In this document: positions 26,509-33,932 of the stretch, one piece after another
How positions within the stretch are numbered: the first letter of the stretch is position 1
Layout: each line of letters opens with the position of its first letter
Assembly: GCA_011087765.1 (NCBI GenBank)
Contig: JAALLA010000023.1
Span: forward strand, 1-35,899
Source: Pirellulaceae bacterium
GTDB lineage: Bacteria; Planctomycetota; Planctomycetia; Pirellulales; Pirellulaceae
Reading direction: 5' to 3'
DNA length: 35,899 nucleotides
Program-made: the position numbers and the translations under genes
The notes under the pieces: model-generated
Database searches by the model: none
Seen by the model: the letters and a program-made list of their open reading frames with translations, nothing else
Told to the model about the DNA's origin: nothing

Positions 26509-27215
26509 GCCGAGATGCAATCCTAGGCCGAGTCCGCGAAGCTCTGAGTGTTAAAACAGATCCCCACGTTCGCGAAGTCGTTAAAAAATCATCCCACTCG
26601 CTGCCCGTCCTCGCTAACGGGCCCGATGGGAGGACGCAGGCAGTCAAAGAATTCCTGCCCTTTGTCGGTGATTCCCTTGAAGATCACGTTGCTGCGTTTA
26701 AAGTGCTTTCAGAGAAGCTTCAAACAGAATTCATCGTCGTCCCGACGGTTGACTCAGCCCGCCAAGCACTGGCACAACTTCGCCAAGCACATCAGTGGGA
26801 GCGAATTGGAATTCACGACAATGAGCTGGTTCAATCCTGCGTGGACCAACTTCAAGTTGAATTTTTGAATACCAGCTCAGACTATGATTCTCATGCGTTG
26901 GAAAAATGTGACGTCGGAATTTCGGGTTGCGATGCATTGATCGCTCAGACAGCGAGCGCTCTGGTAACCAATCACTCGGCGGGCGGCAGAGCTTTGTCGG
27001 TTTTGCCACCGCACCATGTGGTCGTTGCAGACGCATCGCAAATGGTGACAACCATGGCAGACGGATTCGCTCTGATTCGTGAAAAACACCATGACAACTG
27101 GCCGAGCTTCATTTCTTTTATTACCGGACCGAGCCGCACCGCGGATATTGAACGCGTGCTCGTTCTTGGAGCCCATGGCCCCAAAAAATTAACGATCATC
27201 ATGATCTCTGCGTAA
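26505..27215 (+). CDS. lutC: L-lactate oxidation subunit LutC (LUD domain)
   Basis: This 236-residue protein is a LutC/YkgG LUD-domain protein. It has the N-terminal helix SRDAILGRVREAL, the segment GISGCDALIAQTASALV (about residues 143-159), the HHVVVAD strand and the C-terminal TGPSRTADIERVLVLGAHGP block, which are characteristic. It is the third subunit needed for LutABC lactate oxidation. The ATG at 26505 overlaps the lutB stop as ATGA; an in-frame start 15 bases earlier lies inside lutB and is less likely. No clear terminator follows, so a downstream glycosyltransferase gene 90 bp away might be read through. Confidence 0.93.
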   Translation: MSRDAILGRVREALSVKTDPHVREVVKKSSHSLPVLANGPDGRTQAVKEFLPFVGDSLEDHVAAFKVLSEKLQTEFIVVPTVDSARQALAQLRQAHQWERIGIHDNELVQSCVDQLQVEFLNTSSDYDSHALEKCDVGISGCDALIAQTASALVTNHSAGGRALSVLPPHHVVVADASQMVTTMADGFALIREKHHDNWPSFISFITGPSRTADIERVLVLGAHGPKKLTIIMISA

Positions 27216-27305
27216 CTTGCGACCGAAACAACTTCTTTTGATTCGTGTAGACTATTTTTCATCATCGCTGAGAGCCCGTCCTAACTAGCACGATTGACGA
27301 ACGCT

Positions 27306-28571
27306 ATGGTATTGACATTTGGCTGGATCGCTCTGGGCGGAATTGCTTCATTGACATTAATGCAAGCCGTTGTCGTGAACTTACACCGCCGGTTTCTTCA
27401 ATCTTCGGTCGCTGCGAGTATCGACGGCGCTTTTCAACCGCAAGTTGCAGTCATCCTTTGTGTACGTGGAAGCGACCCGCGACTCGCCGATGCGTTAAGG
27501 GCAATAAGCAACCTAAATTATGATCAGTTTTTAGTCCACATCGTTGCGGACAACCCGAACGACGCAGCCATGGGATTAGTCCAACGAGAAATGGCAACAA
27601 ATCCGCGTTTCACCCCAAGTCTTCACTTCCTGTCCGCCCCCTCGAAAACATGCAGCCTGAAATGCTCAGCAATCATCGAAGCCCTCTCCAACCTCGAAGA
27701 GTCGATTGAGGTAATCGCGCTGATTGATGCCGATGTCATCCCTGATCCCAACTGGCTTACCGACCTTATCATGCCGCTTTCCGATCCTACGGTTGGGGCG
27801 ACGACCGGAAATCGCTGGTTCGCATCGGCCAACCCAAACTTCGCTTCATCCGTCAGGCAAATATGGAATGGGGCAGCCGTTGCCCAGATGACTTGCTATG
27901 AAATTCCCTGGGGCGGTTCTTTGGCAATTAAACGTTCGGTAGTCGAAGATTGCGACCTTATCCAGCACTGGTCAGATAAATTTTGCGAAGACACCACGCT
28001 TCCCGCGAAACTCAAGGCACGCCAACTTCGCATGGTGCGCGTGCCCAATCTGATTTTGAACAATGATGAATCCACGACACTAAAAGCAACGTTCCATTGG
28101 GTAAGTCGCCAACTATTGACGGTTCGCCTGTACCATTCCGCATGGCCGTTCGTTGTATTTCACAGTTTGTTTTCGGCCACCTGCCTTGTGCTCTGCTTAG
28201 CGCTAATCCCGATTTTATTCGGATCCGGCTATCCGATCGGCGGCTCTCTGTTAGCGATTGGATTCGCGTTTTTTCAAATCATCAACGCACTCTTGTTTTC
28301 ACAGATTCAGAAAAGTAATTTAGCCGTCATCAATAACAGACCAGTAGATTGCCAAGTGCGGCCATGCCATCCGGGGTTCGCGGCTTTTCTGGTAACCCAA
28401 ATACTCTATCCATGGGCAACATTGAAGACAATCTTCACGCGAGTCGTTTCGTGGCGAGGCATCTCCTATGCGATACGATCGAGAAACCAGATTGAAATGA
28501 TTCAGTACCACCCATACCCAGACACACTTGGTAGCCCCGCTAAAAATGGCGAGCGGAATTCGATCAATTAG
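27306..28571 (+). CDS. Membrane glycosyltransferase, family 2 (GT2/GT21-like)
   Basis: This 421-residue protein has an N-terminal membrane helix (about 3-24), a GT-A domain (about 43-270), and two or three helices at the end (about 280-340). The nucleotide-binding DAD lies in ALIDADVIPDP, a further acidic pair occurs in FCEDTTLP, and VSRQLLTVRLY resembles the QxxRW motif of processive and ceramide-type enzymes. It therefore probably moves a sugar from a nucleotide sugar to a lipid or growing chain on the cytoplasmic face. A TTG 12 bases upstream is an alternative start. It follows lutC by 90 bp on the same strand but is probably unrelated in function. The acceptor is unknown. Confidence 0.85.
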   Translation: MVLTFGWIALGGIASLTLMQAVVVNLHRRFLQSSVAASIDGAFQPQVAVILCVRGSDPRLADALRAISNLNYDQFLVHIVADNPNDAAMGLVQREMATNPRFTPSLHFLSAPSKTCSLKCSAIIEALSNLEESIEVIALIDADVIPDPNWLTDLIMPLSDPTVGATTGNRWFASANPNFASSVRQIWNGAAVAQMTCYEIPWGGSLAIKRSVVEDCDLIQHWSDKFCEDTTLPAKLKARQLRMVRVPNLILNNDESTTLKATFHWVSRQLLTVRLYHSAWPFVVFHSLFSATCLVLCLALIPILFGSGYPIGGSLLAIGFAFFQIINALLFSQIQKSNLAVINNRPVDCQVRPCHPGFAAFLVTQILYPWATLKTIFTRVVSWRGISYAIRSRNQIEMIQYHPYPDTLGSPAKNGERNSIN

Positions 28572-28614
28572 CTTCTAAAATGCGTTAAGAAAGCTAAATC
28601 CTCGCAACACAAAT

Positions 28615-30126
28615 CTACTGATTCGGCTGGGGATTCTCAGTGATCACCGTCTCTAACGGGCCAGTCCAATTGATGGCGTCCTTTGTATCCTCTGCTGGTG
28701 AGCGATCCATCTCTTCTGAATCATGTCGCATCAACAAGTCGTTGATTTGAATGTCATTCAGTTTCAGCACGGGACTGGAATCATCCGGCAAACCGGGGGT
28801 CACATCAAACCGCCCTTCGTTGGCGAGCAGTTGCCATTGACCGCCTCCAGGACCATGAATATCGAGCCCGAACTTGAAAATTCGATCTGTACCATTAATT
28901 CTCAGCGCGCCCATCATCTTCTGAGCGGCCAATGCAATTTCCGTAAGATGGGATTCTATCCACCGGACGACTTTGGGAGCCGCTTCCTTTTCCTTACCCC
29001 AACGATTCTGCTTGCCAAAATCAATCAATTTAAAAATCATCTCTTCGTCGATCGAAGGACAATCGAGGTGACCCGCAAACCGACTGACGTTACGTTTGTC
29101 AAAATGCGGATCGCTTGTTTCATACGATGCATAAATGCTTGTATTCTCAAACAACTTTTCAGCCAATTCACTGTCAGCGGTTCGCTCGGCATCAGCCCCA
29201 CAAAATTTGACTCCGTCGGAATGAAAATACTTATAGCAGTACTCAATTACCTCGCGAGCTGACGTGCAACGGTCGGGAACCAAGTGGTAAGTTCGGCCGT
29301 GCGCTTCAGGGGTCCGCACCAAATGACAAATTGTCTTCGCCACCCAATCTACGGGAACAACATTTCTCGGCTCATCACCTTCAATCGGAAGACTGATCGG
29401 TGTTTCGATCACACCGTCTGCATTTTTGGTTTGCTCGGGAACGAGCATTGCCATTAAACGAAGATAGAGCAACAGACCGTGGTAGGTCGATGTGTAACCG
29501 GTTTGTGAATCACCGGAAATGACTGCGGGCCGATAGATCGTCTTCGATTCAAAACAATCGAAATCTCGAACTAATTGCTCGGCTTCAAATTTACTGACTT
29601 CGTAATCGTTGCGGAAAGTCTGGTTTACAGCCAATTCATTTTCGTAAACCGTAGCTTCACGTTCTCCACAAACATAAGCGGTAGAGATGTAATGAAAATC
29701 GCGAATGTTGCACCGCTTGGAAAAATCAAGCACATGCTGAGTTCCACCAAGGTTCGTTTTCCATGGCTCAAGTTCGCGCGAAGCACTTTGAAATTTCAAA
29801 ACCGCCGCACCATGAATGATCTGGTCAAGGAACTTTTCCGACCAACTGAGTTGCTTGGGAGAGAGACCTAGGTTGGCTTGTGTGACATCACCAGAAAGCA
29901 AAACAGGACGAGGTAAGCGGTGCCCAAGGTTGCCTTCCCACATCTGAAGAATGCCTTCGATACGCTCGCGGACCATTTGCTGTTTGGTAGGGCGAACGAG
30001 AACCGCTAATTTGTGCCCTTTTAGCAACAGGTCCCGCATCAAGTAGCGTCCGACCAAGCCGGTCGCGCCCGTGAGCAACGTATATCTTTTGCTCGATCTA
30101 TGTCTCGAATCTACTTGGCTATTCAC
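28615..30126 (-). CDS. Thioester-reductase-like SDR with SCP2-like C-terminal domain
   Basis: This 503-residue protein opens with an extended-SDR/thioester-reductase Rossmann domain (about 14-300): cofactor loop TGATGLVG (19-26), YISTAYVCGE with Ser148, and Tyr175/Lys179 in YEVSK. This fold is shared by male-sterility/fatty-acyl-CoA reductases and NAD-dependent epimerases. From about 385 to 470 the pattern 'F.FGLDIHGPGGGQWQL...GRFDVTPGL' looks like an SCP2 sterol-carrier domain. Together they suggest NAD(P)H-dependent reduction of a thioester-bound or lipid substrate held by the SCP2-like part; this is inference. The start is GTG with AGGA seven bases upstream. It faces the glycosyltransferase gene tail to tail with a 43-bp gap. 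Confidence 0.8.
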   Translation of the reverse strand: MNSQVDSRHRSSKRYTLLTGATGLVGRYLMRDLLLKGHKLAVLVRPTKQQMVRERIEGILQMWEGNLGHRLPRPVLLSGDVTQANLGLSPKQLSWSEKFLDQIIHGAAVLKFQSASRELEPWKTNLGGTQHVLDFSKRCNIRDFHYISTAYVCGEREATVYENELAVNQTFRNDYEVSKFEAEQLVRDFDCFESKTIYRPAVISGDSQTGYTSTYHGLLLYLRLMAMLVPEQTKNADGVIETPISLPIEGDEPRNVVPVDWVAKTICHLVRTPEAHGRTYHLVPDRCTSAREVIEYCYKYFHSDGVKFCGADAERTADSELAEKLFENTSIYASYETSDPHFDKRNVSRFAGHLDCPSIDEEMIFKLIDFGKQNRWGKEKEAAPKVVRWIESHLTEIALAAQKMMGALRINGTDRIFKFGLDIHGPGGGQWQLLANEGRFDVTPGLPDDSSPVLKLNDIQINDLLMRHDSEEMDRSPAEDTKDAINWTGPLETVITENPQPNQ

Positions 30127-30390
30127 TAAAATTTCCTAAGCGTTTCGCACCTAATTCTAAATCGGACCGATTGGTACGAAAAACTGCTACAATTTACTTC
30201 TAACTAGCCGCAACAAACGCCGGAACAGTTGGGCGGCCTGCGGCAAATAAGAAGACTGGCAAAGCAAGGGAGCGAGTGGTGAGCGGTGATTTTCTGTTTA
30301 GGTACATCACAGTCCCCTTAACCCTTGTTTTTTACTATAGTCCCTTATTGGACGACTTAGGTAACGAAAAGTTTCGTTTGAAAGAAAAGC

Positions 30391-31641
30391 ATGCGACAAA
30401 ATCACAATAATAAGCGTTATTTTCGTAACCTAAGGCTTAGCACGCCTTTTCTATTCTTACTTTCATGGTTGCTTTTTATGCCATTTCAGGCATTCAGCGC
30501 CCTCCAAACTCCCGAAACCCCAATTTTTCCGAGCGAGCTAACCACCCCTCAAATTGAGGAAGGCTGGATCTCGCTTTTTGATCAAAAATCACTTTTTGGC
30601 TGGAAACCGACCTCTGACGCCCCTTGGAAAGCAGAAAACGGCGAGATCCGCATCCATTCGGGCCAACAGGGGCTATTGCGCACCACGAGCCAATTTGATG
30701 ACTTTGAATTAACGGTTGAATTCAAAGCCGAAAAAGGAACCAACAGTGGAATATTTTTTCGCACCAGCCCCAAACCCAATAATGTTGCGCGCGATTGCTA
30801 CGAATTAAATATCGCCCCCCCGGAAAATCCATTTCCAACAGGATCGCTGGTTGGTCGAAAAAAATGTGAGCCAACCGTAACTCCCAACCAATGGCATCGT
30901 TTTCACGTAACTGCCAATGGTGCCAACATAAAAATCAAACTGGACGATGAGCAAGTGCTCAACTATACCGACCCCAATCCAATCGGACGTGGCTACATTG
31001 GCCTTCAGTTAAACCAGGGGGCGATTGCGTTTCGAAACATTGCATTGAAACCCCTCAATACACGCTCACTTCTGGATGGCCCCGCGCTTGCCCAATGGGA
31101 TACAAGTCAGAAACTCAAGAGCACATTTGAACTTACGCAGCAGAATGAATTGCGCATCTTAAATGGAAAAGGGCAGATTGAATCTCGAGGTCTCTTTGGA
31201 GACTTTATCTTCTCGATGCAGTGTAAAACCAACGCAGTGGGTCTGAACTCCGGCGTATTTTTTAGGTGCATCCCCGGCGAGGTGATGAATGGCTATGAAA
31301 GCCAGATACAAAATCTATTTAAAAACAATGATCCGTCTCAACCGGTCGATTGCGGCACAGGAGGAATTTTTCGCCGCTCTGATGCGAGACGCGTGAACGC
31401 CGTCGACCAGGCTTGGTTTACCAAGACAATTATCGCTACCGGGCCTCACGTTAGCGTATGGGTAAACGGATATCAGGTCACCGACTGGAGCGATACTCGT
31501 AAGCCCGACCGCAATCCCCGCCGCGGTCTCCGACTGGAAAAAGGCACCATCATTTTCCAGGGGCATGACCCCACGACCGATATTCTTCTCAAAAACATTC
31601 GCGCAAAAGAAATCGCCCCGAGGCGACCCGCCAGAAAGTAA
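30391..31641 (+). CDS. Secreted protein with two DUF1080 domains
   Basis: This 416-residue exported protein has a signal segment (about 17-38) and two DUF1080 domains. The first (about 55-225) has the full landmarks: WISLFDQKSLFGWK, KGTNSGIFFRTS, WHRFHV and the GRGYIGLQLNQG block. The second (about 228-412) is more divergent, with SGVFFRC and VWVNGYQVTDW. The fold is that of 3-keto-glycoside hydrolases, in the envelope or outside the cell. It is 264 bp from the divergent thioester-reductase-like gene and ends 46 bp from the convergent ispH. The substrate is unknown. Confidence 0.9.
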   Translation: MRQNHNNKRYFRNLRLSTPFLFLLSWLLFMPFQAFSALQTPETPIFPSELTTPQIEEGWISLFDQKSLFGWKPTSDAPWKAENGEIRIHSGQQGLLRTTSQFDDFELTVEFKAEKGTNSGIFFRTSPKPNNVARDCYELNIAPPENPFPTGSLVGRKKCEPTVTPNQWHRFHVTANGANIKIKLDDEQVLNYTDPNPIGRGYIGLQLNQGAIAFRNIALKPLNTRSLLDGPALAQWDTSQKLKSTFELTQQNELRILNGKGQIESRGLFGDFIFSMQCKTNAVGLNSGVFFRCIPGEVMNGYESQIQNLFKNNDPSQPVDCGTGGIFRRSDARRVNAVDQAWFTKTIIATGPHVSVWVNGYQVTDWSDTRKPDRNPRRGLRLEKGTIIFQGHDPTTDILLKNIRAKEIAPRRPARK

Positions 31642-31687
31642 CGTGTGTCTGGCGGGAGAACTCAACGCCATCTCCACAAGCAGGCGG

Positions 31688-32623
31688 CTATTTTGTTTGG
31701 AGTTTCCGCAACTTCTTGGGCAAGGGAAAACTGACATGCTCTTCTCGGACGATCACCGGTTCCACAGATGCTCCGTACCTTTGAACCAACCAATCGATGC
31801 ATTCATTCACGACCGTTTCCGGCGCGCTTGCACCCGCCGTCATGAAAACCGTCTCGACATTGTCTAGCCACTCTACCTTTAAGTCAGCAGCACCGTCGAT
31901 CAAATAAGCGGCAACCCCTTCGTCTTCTGCCAATTCCCTTAGGCGTTGACTATTGGAACTGTTTTGGCTACCCAATACAAAACAGACATCCGCCTGAGTA
32001 GCGATTTTTTTGACAGCTTCCTGTCGGTTTTGGGTCGCGTAACAAATATCTTCTTTCGGTGGATTTACAAGGTTCACGAAACGTGATTTTAGTTTTTCAA
32101 TGATCCGATTAGCATCATCCACTGAGAGTGTCGTTTGTGTCAGATAAGCAACTTTCGCATCGTCTTCAATCTCGAGAGCGTCAACGCCTTCCACATCTTC
32201 TACTAAGATCATGGATTCCGGAGCCTCTCCCATGGTGCCAATCACTTCATCGTGCCCCTCGTGGCCAATCAAGAATATCGTGTACCCTTCGCGAGCATAC
32301 TTAACCGCTTCCAAATGAACTTTAGTCACGAGCGGACAGGTCGCATCGATTGCGTTTAGGTTTCGCTCTTGCGCAACTTTCCGTATTTCAGGCGAGACAC
32401 CGTGAGCTGAAAACAAGAGTACGGAACCTGGCGGAACCTCTTCAAGATGGTCAACGAAAATCGCGCCCTTTTTCTTAAATGACTCTACTACATATTTGTT
32501 GTGAACAATCTCATGGTAGACGTAGACCGGCTTCCCAAATTCGCTCAATGTGAGGTCGAGGCTCTCGATTGCCATATTGACCCCTGCGCAAAACCCTCTC
32601 GGGCTGGCAAGTAAAATTTTCAT
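31688..32623 (-). CDS. ispH: 4-hydroxy-3-methylbut-2-enyl diphosphate reductase IspH
   Basis: This 311-residue enzyme carries out the last step of the MEP isoprenoid pathway, reducing HMBPP to IPP and DMAPP. It has the three cluster-binding cysteines of a 4Fe-4S enzyme: Cys12 in PRGFCAGV, Cys96 in DATCPLVTK and Cys194 in DICYATQNRQ. Substrate residues His41, His74 and His124 (HEGHDE) and the SQNSSNS motif are also present. The length is normal. The ATG has GGAG seven bases upstream. It is divergent from a squalene/phytoene-synthase-like gene (126 bp apart), which uses products of the same pathway in canonical form. It is convergent with the DUF1080 gene. Confidence 0.97.
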   Translation of the reverse strand: MKILLASPRGFCAGVNMAIESLDLTLSEFGKPVYVYHEIVHNKYVVESFKKKGAIFVDHLEEVPPGSVLLFSAHGVSPEIRKVAQERNLNAIDATCPLVTKVHLEAVKYAREGYTIFLIGHEGHDEVIGTMGEAPESMILVEDVEGVDALEIEDDAKVAYLTQTTLSVDDANRIIEKLKSRFVNLVNPPKEDICYATQNRQEAVKKIATQADVCFVLGSQNSSNSQRLRELAEDEGVAAYLIDGAADLKVEWLDNVETVFMTAGASAPETVVNECIDWLVQRYGASVEPVIVREEHVSFPLPKKLRKLQTK

Positions 32624-32672
32624 TCATTCACTCCAAAGTTCAGTGATGGAAAACGAACAGCCGTCCGCCACA

Positions 32673-32697
32673 TCGTAATAACCGACCGCTATTACGA
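32673..32697. promoter_or_regulatory. Perfect 8-bp inverted repeat in the ispH divergent region
   Basis: TCGTAATA (32673-32680) and TATTACGA (32690-32697) are perfect arms with a 9-bp spacer, centred between the two divergent starts. This is the spacing of a dimeric regulator site, so one factor could control both genes. No regulator is encoded nearby. Confidence 0.5.
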
Positions 32698-32749
32698 ACC
32701 CACACAGTTTAACTGACCGCTTGCTTTTTCGGGAGGTAACCGGAACGGT

Positions 32750-33907
32750 ATGCCTCCATTTGTCTCAATTTCTGACCACACCGACACCAACGTTGGAACC
32801 AACGCAGTCCAAACAACGCAAAAAAACCTCAAAAACCAAGAATCGCCAACAAGCAGTTCACCCAATCCCGATGTCAAGGATGGAAAACACTACGCGCTTC
32901 CCACTCAATTCGCTAGGCTAGTTGGGGCAAGGATGGCTCCTCACCGACCACTGCCCCAACAATTCCCACAGAGATTGATGCTCACATCTCCCAACCATAT
33001 TGAACTTAACTCGCATGCCACCGAGCGTGGTTATCGCAGTTGCCGTGGTGCAGTCCGGCGCTATTTTAAGCCCCAGCTTTGGACTTCAGTAAATCTCCCA
33101 CGCGAACAGAGACGTGCTTTAGACGCGATTCTATTCAACCTCATGAGAACTCTCGATTTACTCGATCTCGAAAGCGCCGACGGACGGTCCCTCGATGTTT
33201 GGTTCGAGCTTCGAGACGACCTCAGTGATGCCTTTCGAGGAAAATGTACCTCGGTCGAACTTGCTGCGCTTGTTGACGCAAGCCGGCGTTTCAGCATTCC
33301 TAAACAGTTCATTTTCGACCCGCTTCGCGGTGCTGACTTATGGATACGAAACCAAAAATTTCAGACATTTGGCGAGCTTGAGTCTTTTTGCAGTTACGTC
33401 GGCGGTTCCTCGCTAGTTTCCGCCATGCCGATCTTAGGCGTGACTAAACCCAACTTTGAGGTATTCGCAGTTGAGTGCGGAAAAGCAATCATGCTGACGC
33501 AACTTTTGGCAAACTGTGTCAACGATATCAAGCGAAATAAAATCTACCTGGCGCAGGAGGACATGTTTCAATGTGAGCTCGATGTTCCACGGTTAAAACT
33601 TCGCCGCCCCAGTCCTTCCCTGATCCACTTTGTCCGTCTTTACGCGTCGCGGATTGAAAAAATGTTCTTCCGCGCCAAACGCCTTGCTGAACATTTAGAT
33701 TTCGACGGCAACCGAACTCTTAAATCACTTCTGGCTCTGCACTGGCAAATGCTTCTCAAGATGCAACTCACGCCGGAAACTATTCTGAGCGAGCAGGGAG
33801 TCCTCAATCGCCAAGAGAGATTGGCTTTGAAGTCAAGACATTTACTTGGTCTGGAACGAGATCTTCCGATCTTCACTGCCGCCACCAAGGCGAACCACTC
33901 GCATTGA
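32750..33907 (+). CDS. Divergent squalene/phytoene-synthase-like protein with degenerate catalytic motifs
   Basis: This 385-residue protein has a polar, unique N-terminal leader (about 1-88), then a trans-isoprenyl-diphosphate synthase head-to-head fold (about 92-345). The overall pattern is clear: 'ERGYRSCRGAVRRYFKPQ' then 'LPREQRRALDAILFNLMRTLDLLDLE', which aligns with 'LP...R.A..A.Y.F.R..DDIVDE'. The family needs two DXXXD motifs to bind magnesium diphosphate. Here the first reads DLLDLE (136-141), keeping only the first Asp, and the second reads VNDIKRNKIYL (257-267), shortened by about four residues and keeping one Asp. It may be inactive, regulatory or chemically altered. It starts 12 nt after a GGAGGT and is divergent from ispH. 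The family is fairly sure; loss of activity is inference. Confidence 0.75.
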   Translation: MPPFVSISDHTDTNVGTNAVQTTQKNLKNQESPTSSSPNPDVKDGKHYALPTQFARLVGARMAPHRPLPQQFPQRLMLTSPNHIELNSHATERGYRSCRGAVRRYFKPQLWTSVNLPREQRRALDAILFNLMRTLDLLDLESADGRSLDVWFELRDDLSDAFRGKCTSVELAALVDASRRFSIPKQFIFDPLRGADLWIRNQKFQTFGELESFCSYVGGSSLVSAMPILGVTKPNFEVFAVECGKAIMLTQLLANCVNDIKRNKIYLAQEDMFQCELDVPRLKLRRPSPSLIHFVRLYASRIEKMFFRAKRLAEHLDFDGNRTLKSLLALHWQMLLKMQLTPETILSEQGVLNRQERLALKSRHLLGLERDLPIFTAATKANHSH

Positions 33908-33932
33908 CTGAAATCATCTCGATCGACGCTTC

